Assembly: GCA_017880745.1 (NCBI GenBank)
Contig: JADGRR010000020.1
Coordinates: 1-14,720 of the forward strand
Source: Burkholderiales bacterium
Lineage (GTDB): Bacteria > Pseudomonadota > Gammaproteobacteria > Burkholderiales > SG8-39
DNA: 14,720 bases
Direction: 5' to 3'
The position numbers were made by a program, and so were the translations under genes. The notes beneath the pieces are model-generated. The model ran no database searches. It was not told where the DNA came from and saw nothing but the letters and a program-made list of their open reading frames with translations. Every line of letters begins with the position of its first letter. Position 1 is the first letter of the stretch. Shown here in pieces: positions 6,617 to 13,832 of the stretch.

Positions 6617-7042
6617 GTGCACTCTGCAATCGATCGTGATCCGGCCGGTACCGGACAAAAGATAATTTCCTCCCTGGGCTTGTCGGCATGTGCAGTTGGC
6701 GCCCTGCTGGTCGCAGGCATGGCCGCGGCCGCAGGCGGCAATCTGTCGGAAGCTCAAGCGCGCTACCAGCAGGACCGCGCTGCGTGCATCAGCGGACAGT
6801 CGTACCAGGATCGCGCCACCTGCCTGCGGGAAGCCGGCGCTGCACTGCAAGAGGCCAAGCGCGCGCGCCTCGGCGACGGCCAGGGCTCGTACGAACAAAA
6901 TCGGCTGATCCGCTGCGACCGCCTGACGGCGGGAGACCGCGAGGACTGCCTGCGCCGGATGCGCGGCGAGGGGACCGTCAGCGGCAGCGTCGAGGGCGGA
7001 GGCATCTACAGGGAGCTTCGAACGACGGTGCCGGCGCAGTAG
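6617..7042 (+). CDS. Small secreted protein with two Cys-pair repeats, function unknown
   Basis: A 141-residue protein of a type I associate with betaproteobacteria; no function is known to me. The hydrophobic segment at about residues 16-36 (IISSLGLSACAVGALLVAG) ends in an AAAA-GG stretch, fitting a Sec signal peptide with cleavage near residue 39 and export to the periplasm. The mature part has two similar units: YQQDRAACISGQSYQDRATC (Cys57 and Cys69) and YEQNRLIRCDRLTAGDREDC (Cys100 and Cys111), each followed by LR. The pattern YxQxR...C-x(10-11)-C-L-R suggests two helical hairpins closed by disulfides. A glycine-rich linker and a short YRELRTTVP tail follow. The start is GTG 6617, with GAAGGAA six bases upstream. 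The N-terminal 15 residues are longer and more charged than in a simple signal peptide. The gene stands alone between asnS and the acetyltransferase gene. Confidence 0.75.
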   Translation: MHSAIDRDPAGTGQKIISSLGLSACAVGALLVAGMAAAAGGNLSEAQARYQQDRAACISGQSYQDRATCLREAGAALQEAKRARLGDGQGSYEQNRLIRCDRLTAGDREDCLRRMRGEGTVSGSVEGGGIYRELRTTVPAQ

Positions 7043-7334
7043 GGCAATTGCATGCAGTGGCGGCCCGGATAGCTTCGAGCCGCCGTGCACGCTGCGCTCG
7101 CGGATGAGCGGGGAGCGCTTGCCGCGGAAAAAGCGGCGCGTTTCCCAGCGCGCCCCCTTTGCCCACCTGTTCCACAACTTAGAATCATCTCGCGTAGCCG
7201 CTATCTGCGCTACGTCATCGGCAATCCGAAGGCATGCTGCGGGTGTTTCGGCGCACCGCGCGTGGGAAGGACGGCGTGTGGTCCGCGTGCATGTCACGAG
7301 CAAAGGCCGCTGACCTGTCGCATATTCTGGCTGA
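7043..7334. other. Intergenic region before the Pat-like gene
   Basis: This 292-base gap contains no convincing gene. It holds a GC hairpin GCCGC-GGAAAAA-GCGGC (7121-7137) followed by only a short T stretch, so at best a poor terminator for the upstream gene. It also has a 6-bp inverted repeat CGTAGC/GCTACG (7193-7214). TAGAAT at 7180-7185 resembles a -10 box, but no matching -35 was found. Regulation of the downstream gene cannot be read from this. Confidence 0.3.
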
Positions 7335-10166
7335 ATGATACCAACGGAAAACAGAATGAAACTCAAACCGACCGCGCCAGCCGATGGCGCCGACCGCGCG
7401 CAGGACGTGCTGCATTTCGAGCGCGACTCGCTGCGTGCCATCTTTGCGCCAAAGAGCGTCGCCGTGATCGGCGCGACTGAAAAAGAGGGCGCGGTCGGAC
7501 GCACCGTGCTCTGGAATCTCATCAGCAATCCATTTGGCGGCGCCGTCTATCCGATCAACAAGCGGCACAAGCAGGTGCTGGGCATCAAGGCCTATACGCA
7601 CGTCGCCGGCGTGCCCGAGCCGATCGATCTGGCCGTCATCGTCACCCCCGCTGCGACGGTGCCCGGCATCGTCAGCGAGTGCGTCGCGGCCGGAGTGAAA
7701 AGCGCGATCATCATCTCGGCCGGGTTCAAGGAGGCCGGTGCCGCCGGCATCGAACTGGAACGGCAGATCGCCGAGACGGCGCGCGGCAAGCTGCGCCTCA
7801 TCGGCCCGAATTGCCTGGGCGTGATGCGCCCGGTGACGCATCTGAACGCAACCTTTGCGAGCGCGATGGCGCGCCCAGGCACGGTCGGCTTCATCAGCCA
7901 AAGCGGCGCGCTGCTTACTGCCGTGCTCGACTGGAGCTTCCGCGAAAACGTCGGCTTCAGCGCCTGCGTCTCCGTCGGCTCGATGCTCGACGTTGACTGG
8001 GGCGACCTGATCAACTTTCTCGGCGACGATCCGCATACGCACAGCATCATGATTTATATGGAGTCCATCGGCGATGCGCGCTCTTTCATCTCCGCCGCGC
8101 GCGAGGTCGCGCTGACCAAGCCGATCATTGTAATCAAGGCGGGGCGCACGGCGGCTGCGGCAAAGGCTGCCGCCTCGCATACCGGCGCGCTTGCCGGCAG
8201 CGACGACGTGCTCGACGCGGTGTTCCGCCGCTGCGGCGTGTTACGCGTCAACTCCATCTCCGATTTGTTCCACATGGCCGAGGTGCTGGCGAAGCAGCCG
8301 CGTCCGTCCGGCCCACGCCTTACCATCGTCACCAACGCCGGCGGACCGGGCGTGCTCGCCACCGATACCCTGATCGCCCTCGGCGGCGAGCTGGCCGAGT
8401 TGTCCGAACCGACGATGCAGGCGCTCGACAGGATGCTGCCGTCGCACTGGAGCCACGGCAACCCGATCGACATCCTCGGCGACGCCGATCCGGAGCGCTA
8501 CGCGCAGGTGCTCGAGATTGCCAGCAAGGATCCGAACAGCGACGGTCTGTTGGTGGTCCTCACGCCGCAGGCGATGACCGATCCGACCGAAACGGCCAGG
8601 CGTCTGACGGCGTTTGCCGTGACCCGGGGCAAGCCGGTGCTCGCGAGCTGGATGGGTGGCAAAGATGTCGTCGCCGGCGAGGCTATCCTCAACCAGGCGA
8701 ACATCCCGACTTTCGGCTATCCGGACACGGCTGCGCGCACGTTCACCCTGATGGTTCGCTACGCCTATAACCTGCGCGGCCTGTACGAAACGCCGATGCT
8801 GGTGGAGGCCGAGATGGAGGCGGCGCCGGACCGCGCGCGGGCAGGGCAGGTTATCCTCGACGCGCGCAAAGCGGGCCGCACCTTGTTGACCGAGTTCGAG
8901 TCGAAGCAGGTGCTCGCCGCCTATGGCATTCCGACTGTGCAGACGCGCGTCGCCGGCAGCGAAGGCGAAGCGGTGAAATGCGCGGCCGCCATCGGCTACC
9001 CTGTCGTGCTCAAGCTGCATTCGCAGACGATCACGCATAAAACCGACGTCGGCGGGGTGCAGCTGAACCTCGCCGATGCCGATGCGGTGCGGCGCGCTTA
9101 CCGCGCGATCGAATCCGCGGCAAAAGCGGCGCGCCAACCGCGTGCGCGCGGCACCAAGCACTTTCTCGGCGTGACGGTGCAGCCGATGGTCAAGCTCGAT
9201 GGCTACGAACTGATCGTCGGCAGCAGTATCGACGCGCAATTCGGTCCGGTGCTGCTGTTCGGCGCCGGCGGGCAGCTGGTCGAGGTGTTCCGTGACCGCG
9301 CGCTCGCGCTGCCGCCGCTCAACACAACGCTGGCGCGGCGCATGATGGAGCAAACGACGATCTACAAAGCGCTCAAGGGCGTGCGCGGCCGCGCGCCGGT
9401 CGATCTGGATGCGCTCGCGCGCCTGCTGGTGCGGTTCAGCCAACTGGTCGTCGAGCAGCGCTGGATCGAGGAGATCGACATCAACCCGCTGCTCGCTGCG
9501 CCCTCCCCGATCGCGCCCCCGGCGGACGGCGCGCAGTCAGGCGCCGCCGGACTCATCGCGCTCGATGCGCGCATTGTGTTGTACGGGCCGGACGTAGGCG
9601 AAGACCGATTGCCGAGGCTCGTCATTCGCCCTTACCCGGCGCAATATGCGTCGGAATGGACGTCGAAGGCCGGCATGTCGGTCACCATTCGCCCGATCCG
9701 CCCGGAAGACGAGCCGCTGATGGTGCAGTTCCATGCGACCCTGTCTGAGCAAAGCGTGTACATGCGCTACTTCCACTACATCCAGTACAACCGGCGTGTC
9801 GCCCACGATCGCCTGACGCGCCTGTGCTTTATCGATTACGAGCGCGAGATGGCGCTGGTCGTGGAGCGAAAAGACCCGAAGACGGGGGAACGCGCCATTC
9901 TGGCGATCGGGCGCTTGAGCAAATTGCACCAGACGGCGGAGGCCGAGTTCGCTATTCTCGTCAGCGACGCCTTTCAGGGACACGGGTTCGGCGGCGAGCT
10001 GTTGCGCCGCCTGGTACAGATCGGGCGCGACGAAAAGCTTCAGCGCATCGTCGCCACCATCCTCAGCGACAACGTTTCCATGCAGCGCGTTTCGCGCAAG
10101 ATCGGTTTCAAGCTGAAGCGGGTCGAATCGGAGTTCCATGCCGAGCTGGATCTATCGGAGTCCTGA
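7335..10166 (+). CDS. NDP-forming acyl-CoA synthetase fused to GNAT acetyltransferase (Pat/PatZ type)
   Basis: A 943-residue fusion with the domain order of protein lysine acetyltransferase Pat/PatZ. A CoA-binding Rossmann domain starts near residue 32 (APKSVAVIGATEKEGAVGRT). Succinyl-CoA-ligase-like domains follow, with GFISQSGALLTAVLDW and SHTGALAGSDDVLDAVF. An ATP-grasp domain at about 500-725 has GYPVVLKLHSQTITHKTDVG and FGPVLLFGAGGQLVEVF, and ends in EEIDINPLLA. A C-terminal GNAT domain (about 780-940) has the acetyl-CoA loop QGHGFGGELLRR and the candidate general base in AEAEFAILV. Pat acetylates acetyl-CoA synthetase and other proteins. His282 in SHTGALAG corresponds to the phosphorylated His of ADP-forming acetyl-CoA synthetases, which is Asn in E. 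coli PatZ as I recall that sequence; here it is present. A second ATG at 7356 could be the true start (MKLKPTAP); the ribosome-binding site is weak for both. It ends 16 bases before the convergent ldh-like gene. Confidence 0.9.
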   Translation: MIPTENRMKLKPTAPADGADRAQDVLHFERDSLRAIFAPKSVAVIGATEKEGAVGRTVLWNLISNPFGGAVYPINKRHKQVLGIKAYTHVAGVPEPIDLAVIVTPAATVPGIVSECVAAGVKSAIIISAGFKEAGAAGIELERQIAETARGKLRLIGPNCLGVMRPVTHLNATFASAMARPGTVGFISQSGALLTAVLDWSFRENVGFSACVSVGSMLDVDWGDLINFLGDDPHTHSIMIYMESIGDARSFISAAREVALTKPIIVIKAGRTAAAAKAAASHTGALAGSDDVLDAVFRRCGVLRVNSISDLFHMAEVLAKQPRPSGPRLTIVTNAGGPGVLATDTLIALGGELAELSEPTMQALDRMLPSHWSHGNPIDILGDADPERYAQVLEIASKDPNSDGLLVVLTPQAMTDPTETARRLTAFAVTRGKPVLASWMGGKDVVAGEAILNQANIPTFGYPDTAARTFTLMVRYAYNLRGLYETPMLVEAEMEAAPDRARAGQVILDARKAGRTLLTEFESKQVLAAYGIPTVQTRVAGSEGEAVKCAAAIGYPVVLKLHSQTITHKTDVGGVQLNLADADAVRRAYRAIESAAKAARQPRARGTKHFLGVTVQPMVKLDGYELIVGSSIDAQFGPVLLFGAGGQLVEVFRDRALALPPLNTTLARRMMEQTTIYKALKGVRGRAPVDLDALARLLVRFSQLVVEQRWIEEIDINPLLAAPSPIAPPADGAQSGAAGLIALDARIVLYGPDVGEDRLPRLVIRPYPAQYASEWTSKAGMSVTIRPIRPEDEPLMVQFHATLSEQSVYMRYFHYIQYNRRVAHDRLTRLCFIDYEREMALVVERKDPKTGERAILAIGRLSKLHQTAEAEFAILVSDAFQGHGFGGELLRRLVQIGRDEKLQRIVATILSDNVSMQRVSRKIGFKLKRVESEFHAELDLSES

Positions 10167-10182
10167 AGTCCGTTCTCGGGCC

Positions 10183-11271
10183 TTACAAGGCTCCTGGCAA
10201 AGCGACGCGGAATTTTTCCGCCCACGGATACAGCGCCGGCAGGACCGACGGTTCGAGCTCGACGCCGTCTCGCAATTGTCGTTCCCTGCGCGCGAGGCCG
10301 TTCTGCCCGGGCAGGCGAACGCGGTCGAATCCCTGTCGCGGCGGGTTGTCCAAGCAGGCTTGCGCCACCCACCCCATCTGGCGGCGGAATGCGTCGCCGC
10401 CGCTGAATGCCTCCGGATCCAGAATCTGCACGAATACGCTCGCCCCCAGAGGTTCGAGGGGATCGGCGCGGCCGTGGCCGGCCAGACCCGCCGTGAGCGC
10501 TTCAACCAGCAGCGCCAGGCCATATCCCTTGTGGCCGGCGTCGAGTCCGCCCAGCGGCAGGATCGTTCCGCGGTGCGGCGATGACAACACCGCAGGGTCA
10601 TCGGACGGCGCCCCATTTTCGTCGATCAGCCAGTGCTGGGGTAGGCGCTTTCCTTCGCGGCGCAGGCGATTGGTCAATCCGTTGGTGGTGATGGAGGTGG
10701 ACACGTCGACCAGTACCGGACCATCGTCGGTCGGAAAGCCGATGGCGATCGGGCTGGGCGAGAACACGGACCGCAGACCCCCATGCGGAGCGACGCTGGC
10801 GCCGGCCGGCGCGGACGAAAGCAACAGCATGACCAGGCCGCGGTCGGTGGCGCGCTTGAGGTAGGCCGCAAGACAGGCGATATGATGGCTGCGGCCGATG
10901 GTCACCGTGCCGCTGCCGTAGGTCCTTGCCTTCTCCATTGCGATATCCATGGCGCGCAGCACCAGCCAGGGGCCGGGCAAGCGCTGGCCGTCCCAGGTAA
11001 GCACGGCGCCATGATCGGCAAGCGTCAGCGGCTCGCCTTCGAGTTTCATCTGGCCCGCGTCGATCTGCTGCAGATAGGAGGCAAGAAGCTGCAGGCCGTG
11101 AGTGTCGTGCCCGAGCAGGTCGCCTTCGACCAGGATGTCGGCGACGTCGCGCGCCCGGTCGCCGGGCATCGCGGCAGCTGTCAGCAGCGACTGCGCAAAT
11201 CCAACGAGCGCGGCAGCATCATAGCGCGCCCTGGGGACAGCGGCCGGAACCAAGGGAGGCGCTGCGGTCAT
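10183..11271 (-). CDS. Ldh-family oxidoreductase (malate/L-lactate dehydrogenase-like)
   Basis: A 362-residue NAD(P)-dependent oxidoreductase of the Ldh_2 (malate/L-sulfolactate/ureidoglycolate dehydrogenase) family, unrelated to classical Rossmann dehydrogenases. Visible blocks: GHDTHGLQLLASYLQQIDAG (His58; the family's D-S/T-HG motif), GTVTIGRSHHIACLAAYLKR (His129/His130, expected catalytic region), FSPSPIAIGFPTDDGPVLVD with STSITTNG (cofactor and substrate loop), and LGGLDAGHKGYGLALLVEAL, the family hallmark. The substrate (malate, lactate, sulfolactate, a keto-imine or other) cannot be decided from the sequence. ATG 11271 has AGGT nine bases upstream and lies 15 bases after the fmdB-like stop, so the two genes are probably one operon. 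The C-terminus faces the Pat-like gene. Confidence 0.9.
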   Translation of the reverse strand: MTAAPPLVPAAVPRARYDAAALVGFAQSLLTAAAMPGDRARDVADILVEGDLLGHDTHGLQLLASYLQQIDAGQMKLEGEPLTLADHGAVLTWDGQRLPGPWLVLRAMDIAMEKARTYGSGTVTIGRSHHIACLAAYLKRATDRGLVMLLLSSAPAGASVAPHGGLRSVFSPSPIAIGFPTDDGPVLVDVSTSITTNGLTNRLRREGKRLPQHWLIDENGAPSDDPAVLSSPHRGTILPLGGLDAGHKGYGLALLVEALTAGLAGHGRADPLEPLGASVFVQILDPEAFSGGDAFRRQMGWVAQACLDNPPRQGFDRVRLPGQNGLARRERQLRDGVELEPSVLPALYPWAEKFRVALPGAL

Positions 11272-11286
11272 GACAAAATGACCTGC

Positions 11287-11565
11287 TCAATTCTTGAACA
11301 AATGCTCGGGACCGTTCGTGCCCGCCGTTCTTTCATAGACGCCCTTGCCGGCTTTCTTGTATTGCGTAAGCCCCGAGTTCTTGATCTTGCTGTCCGACAG
11401 CGACCAGGTGCCACCCAGCGCAACCGCGCTGATGCGGCGCTCGCATGGCTGGGCGCAGACCGGGCAGGTGGTGAGCTTGGCGTCGGCCAGGCGCTGCGTC
11501 ACCTCGAACAGGCCGTTGCATTGCTCGCAGTGGCCCGACTTGGGGGCATATTCGTAGATCGGCAT
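11287..11565 (-). CDS. FmdB-family zinc ribbon protein
   Basis: A 92-residue small zinc-ribbon protein. It opens with the family hallmark MPIYEY, followed by CEQC (residues 13-16), TCPVC (around residues 34-37) and one more Cys (CERRISAVA), giving the Zn-binding Cys set. The second half is basic and probably flexible (SDSKIKNSGLTQYKKAGKG). FmdB-type proteins were named from a putative regulator of formamidase, but their true role is unsettled; do not read the name as a function. The first cysteine pair lies a few residues later than in the common YxCxxCG form, a variant that I believe is common in betaproteobacteria. It is the first gene of a two-gene unit with the Ldh-family gene. Confidence 0.85.
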   Translation of the reverse strand: MPIYEYAPKSGHCEQCNGLFEVTQRLADAKLTTCPVCAQPCERRISAVALGGTWSLSDSKIKNSGLTQYKKAGKGVYERTAGTNGPEHLFKN

Positions 11566-11723
11566 CAGCGAATTCTACCGTGTGTGCGAAGGCGGTGCGC
11601 GGTTCGCGGCCAGCCGGGCCCGCCAAGATACGGCGCATGGGATTGGTACCGACCCATCGATTACCGGCGCGGGGAGCGATTAACCATGAATAAACAATGG
11701 GTATACATACACGGTTTCGAGGA

Positions 11724-11752
11724 TTGACATTCCGTTTTTCCCAGACCATAGT
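11724..11752 (+). promoter_or_regulatory. Putative sigma-70 promoter for the two-TM membrane protein gene
   Basis: TTGACA (11724-11729) is a perfect -35 box. Exactly 17 bases on is CATAGT (11747-11752), four of six matches to TATAAT. The start of transcription would fall near 11759, about 100 bases before the ATG at 11861. This is the best promoter candidate seen in the window. The 295-base gap (11566-11860) between fmdB and this gene otherwise has only a 13-codon frame that I do not regard as a gene. Confidence 0.5.
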
Positions 11753-11758
11753 TTTGAC

Positions 11759-11774
11759 GTGCGCGTACGTGCAC
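11759..11774. promoter_or_regulatory. Operator-like imperfect palindrome at the predicted transcription start
   Basis: GTGCGCGTACGTGCAC is a 16-base palindrome with one mismatched pair (GTGC-G-CGTACG-T-GCAC). It starts where the transcript from the promoter at 11724-11752 should begin, a usual place for a repressor to bind. No regulator gene is next to it, so the factor is unknown. Confidence 0.35.
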
Positions 11775-11860
11775 GGATGGCGTCGGAGAGGGGTAGATAT
11801 CGTATCGACGGAAATAAGAGCGCATAAGCAAGCTCACGCCGTCGCAACCGGAGGAACGTC

Positions 11861-12406
11861 ATGAATTGCCTATATTATCTCGCGCCCACGCTGGTTACCA
11901 CGCGTCAGGTCTCCGATGATCTGCATGCGGCCGGCGTCAAAGACTTCTTCCTGCACGTCGTCACCAGAGACGAATCCGGACTGAAACAAGAGCATATACA
12001 CTCCAGCAACTACCTGGAGACGCGGGACCTCGTTCGCGACGGTTTGCTCGGTGCGGCGTACGGCGCCGTCGGCGGGCTGATTGGCGCTGGATTGCTCAAG
12101 TTCTTCGAACCTTTCGGCCCTGATGTCCCGGGTTTCGTCTATTTCATCGTCGTCGCGGTGGTCACCATGTTTGGCTCCTGGGTAGGCGGCTTGACGGGTA
12201 TAGCAAGCGAGAACCGGAAGCTGCTGAAATTTCACGACGATCTCGAGGCAGGCAAATATCTGATCCTGATCTATGCGCGAAAACGGCAGGGCCAAGCGGT
12301 CAAGACCATGATGCGCGCCCGGCATCCGGAATCAGAACTCGTCGCGGTCGACAGGCACTTCATCAATCCATTCCGCGCCGTGGAGGCGGAGACACAAAGT
12401 CCCTAG
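11861..12406 (+). CDS. Two-TM membrane protein with glycine-rich hairpin, function unknown
   Basis: A 181-residue protein that resembles DUF1269-type or general-stress-like membrane proteins, though I cannot name a family with certainty. The N-terminal domain (1-58) looks like a small alpha/beta module (YYLAPTLVTTRQVSDDLHAA, then GVKDFFLHVVTRDESGL). Two membrane segments follow: a glycine-zipper one at 61-79 (GLLGAAYGAVGGLIGAGLL) and one at 92-114 (FVYFIVVAVVTMFGSWVGG). The C-terminal part (about 118-165) returns to a soluble alpha/beta form (GKYLILIYARKRQGQAVKTM). The repeated soluble-TM-TM-soluble layout is that of proteins that place paired ferredoxin-like domains on one side of the membrane. 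The start has GGAGGA six bases upstream. It has its own promoter and ends facing the oxidase operon. Its role is unknown. Confidence 0.75.
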   Translation: MNCLYYLAPTLVTTRQVSDDLHAAGVKDFFLHVVTRDESGLKQEHIHSSNYLETRDLVRDGLLGAAYGAVGGLIGAGLLKFFEPFGPDVPGFVYFIVVAVVTMFGSWVGGLTGIASENRKLLKFHDDLEAGKYLILIYARKRQGQAVKTMMRARHPESELVAVDRHFINPFRAVEAETQSP

Positions 12407-12466
12407 TCAGGAAGCGCTGCAACAAGTACGCATTGTGCCGCAGGCGAGCGCAACGCGTGGGAGCGC

Positions 12467-12550
12467 GGCGTTCGGAAACGGCTTCCACATATCCGTCACC
12501 GCCAGGTGAATGCGAGCGCTTTTCTTCTTGCCAAGCCATTCGTAGAACCG
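12467..12550 (-). pseudogene. Decayed remnant of an ISL3-like transposase
   Basis: Read on the minus strand, about 28 codons give RFYEWLGKKKSARIHLAV followed by TDMWKPFPNA. This closely fits the core of ISL3-family transposases (WLG-KKS-RI-LAV-DMWKPFRN), including the catalytic-domain Asp of DMW. The match stops on both sides: upstream the frame reaches a stop within about 15 codons, and downstream it runs out of register into unrelated sequence. No inverted repeats or target duplication were found. It is a fossil of an insertion lying between the two convergent transcription units (12407-12653). The rest of that gap holds no gene that I can support. Confidence 0.6.
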
Positions 12551-12595
12551 CGCCGGAAACGGAATCATCCGCGCGCTACTGGTTTATCGCTCTGC

Positions 12596-12629
12596 AAAAA
12601 AGTCGGGGATGACTCGCCATTCGTGAGTC
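12596..12629 (-). terminator. Weak candidate terminator downstream of the oxidase operon
   Basis: On the minus strand, 24 bases after the subunit IV stop, GACTC pairs with GAGTC across a nine-base loop (12611-12629). GAGTC can alternatively pair with GACTT across ATCCCC (12601-12615), directly followed by a run of six T. Both stems are short (4-5 bp), so this is only a plausible intrinsic terminator. Confidence 0.3.
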
Positions 12630-12653
12630 GAGATAATATCCCTCTGTCACAGT

Positions 12654-12998
12654 TTACCGATGTTCCGCCGGCACCGTGGGTCCCGGCCCGAAGAATGCGC
12701 CCCGCGTAAAGAAGGTGTAGTTCCCTTCAAGCACGCCGATGCCCAACAGCACCACCAACAACAGCGGCGGGACCAGAATCGCATACATCAGGGCCAGCCG
12801 CTCCCAGATCATATGCATGAAGAAGGAAACGATCAGCCCTGCCTTCAACAACATGAACAGGACGATCAGGAACCACCTGAGATATCCCTGAAAGTGGAAG
12901 TAGTCGACGAGATAGGACGCGGTGCTGAGGATAAACAGCAATCCCCAGATCTTGAGATAAATGCCGATCGGATGTTGTTGCCCCTGTGCGTGTGCCAT
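12654..12998 (-). CDS. Cytochrome c oxidase subunit IV family protein
   Basis: A 114-residue small membrane subunit of a bacterial heme-copper oxidase (COX4_pro/CyoD-like type). Three hydrophobic segments are visible: KIWGLLFILSTASYLVDYF, then RWFLIVLFMLLKAGLIVSFF with the family's LxKAxLVxxFFMHM motif (FMHMIWERL), then AILVPPLLLVVLLGIGVLEG. A short periplasmic or cytoplasmic tail ends in PAEHR. Such subunits stabilise the complex and carry no cofactor. ATG 12998 is chosen, not longer in-frame starts that would run into the upstream subunit III gene; AAGAG precedes it and the gap to the subunit III stop is only 8 bases. It is the last gene of the operon. Confidence 0.9.
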   Translation of the reverse strand: MAHAQGQQHPIGIYLKIWGLLFILSTASYLVDYFHFQGYLRWFLIVLFMLLKAGLIVSFFMHMIWERLALMYAILVPPLLLVVLLGIGVLEGNYTFFTRGAFFGPGPTVPAEHR

Positions 12999-13006
12999 GA
13001 TTGCTC

Positions 13007-13732
13007 TTACCAGAGATAGAAAAATGCGAAGATGAATACCCACACCAGATCGACGAAGTGCCAATACAAACCCATGGTTTCGATGATCTCGTAGTTCCCC
13101 TTCCTGCCGGTCAAGAAGCCCGGCCGCTCGTGATCCAGATCTCCCCGCCAAACCTTTGCCGCCATGATGAGAAGGAAAATTACGCCAATCGACACGTGAG
13201 TGCCATGGAAACCCGTGATCATGAAAAATGACGAGCCGAACTGGGCCGCGCCCATCGGGTTGCCCCAGGGACGTACCCCCTCGTGCACGATCAGCTTGGT
13301 CCACTCGAAGGCCTGCATGCCGACGAATGTGGCTCCCAATGCCGCGGTGATCAGCAACAGGATAAAGGTCATCTTCTTGTTTTTTTCATAACCGAACTTG
13401 ACGGCCATGGCCATGGTCCCGCTGCTGCTGATCAGGACGAAGGTCATGATGGCGATCAGGAGGAGCGGAATTTCCTTGCCAAAGAGCGTCAAACCGAAAA
13501 CCTCGCTGGGATTGGGCCAAGGCACCGTGGTCGAGATTCGCACCGTCATGTACGAGATCAGGAAACAGCTGAAGATGAAGGTATCGCTGAGGAGGAAGAT
13601 CCACATCATCGCCTTGCCCCAGGGGACATTCTTGAACGCCCGCTGGTCCGAGGACCAGTCGGCGACGATGCCCTGCAAGCCTCCAGGCAGCGGGAGGGAT
13701 TCCGCCGTACTCGTCATTACGGGTTGCGTCAT
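13007..13732 (-). CDS. Heme-copper oxidase subunit III (canonical)
   Basis: A 241-residue integral membrane subunit III of a cytochrome c (or quinol) oxidase, supporting proton uptake and stability of subunit I. About five to six membrane helices are visible, without the two extra N-terminal helices of mitochondrial-type subunit III. Motifs: GKAMMWIFLLSDTFIFSCFL (Asp50, where mitochondrial-type subunits have the SE motif), ALGATFVGMQAFEWTKLI, ITGFHGTHVSIGVIFLLI (conserved His) and GLYWHFVDLVWVFIFAFFYL (the WHFVDxVW hallmark at the C-terminus). ATG 13732 has AAGGGGA upstream. It lies 100 bases after the divergent subunit III-like gene and 8 bases before subunit IV. The SD variant is also seen in quinol oxidase CyoC, so the electron donor is not settled by this gene. 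Confidence 0.93.
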   Translation of the reverse strand: MTQPVMTSTAESLPLPGGLQGIVADWSSDQRAFKNVPWGKAMMWIFLLSDTFIFSCFLISYMTVRISTTVPWPNPSEVFGLTLFGKEIPLLLIAIMTFVLISSSGTMAMAVKFGYEKNKKMTFILLLITAALGATFVGMQAFEWTKLIVHEGVRPWGNPMGAAQFGSSFFMITGFHGTHVSIGVIFLLIMAAKVWRGDLDHERPGFLTGRKGNYEIIETMGLYWHFVDLVWVFIFAFFYLW

Positions 13733-13832
13733 GCTCTTTGATCCCCTTTATTCAGCGACGCGGTCTGCGACAATGCTCTCTCCGGCGGCAGCGCGACGAC
13801 TCGATGCTCAACCGCGTGTCCCTGTTCGGTCC

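Noticed and set aside
7193..7214. Inverted repeat CGTAGC/GCTACG as a possible operator or terminator
   Set aside because: Only six base pairs, with no T-run and no good promoter in place. Such repeats are expected by chance in high-GC sequence.
6194..7528. A 444-codon minus-strand frame across the asnS 5' end, the secreted-protein gene and the Pat-like start
   Set aside because: It crosses three supported features in the wrong frame or strand. Its part over asnS is a shifted frame of that gene.
7215..9443. Long minus-strand frames (321 and 400 codons) opposite the Pat-like gene
   Set aside because: They lie fully antisense to a protein with clear domains, show low-complexity R/A/H/D composition and no recognisable motif.
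11686..11727. A 13-codon frame (ATG to TGA) in the fmdB/membrane-protein gap
   Set aside because: It has no ribosome-binding site and overlaps the TTGACA of the promoter, so chance is more likely.
12506..12709. A 67-codon plus-strand frame next to the subunit IV stop
   Set aside because: It has no family resemblance and overlaps both the minus-strand transposase remnant and the subunit IV end.
12999..13304. In-frame upstream extension of the subunit IV gene to an ATG at 13304
   Set aside because: The extension overlaps most of the subunit III 3' half in another frame and has no membrane-subunit character. ATG 12998 has a ribosome-binding site and gives the normal subunit IV length.
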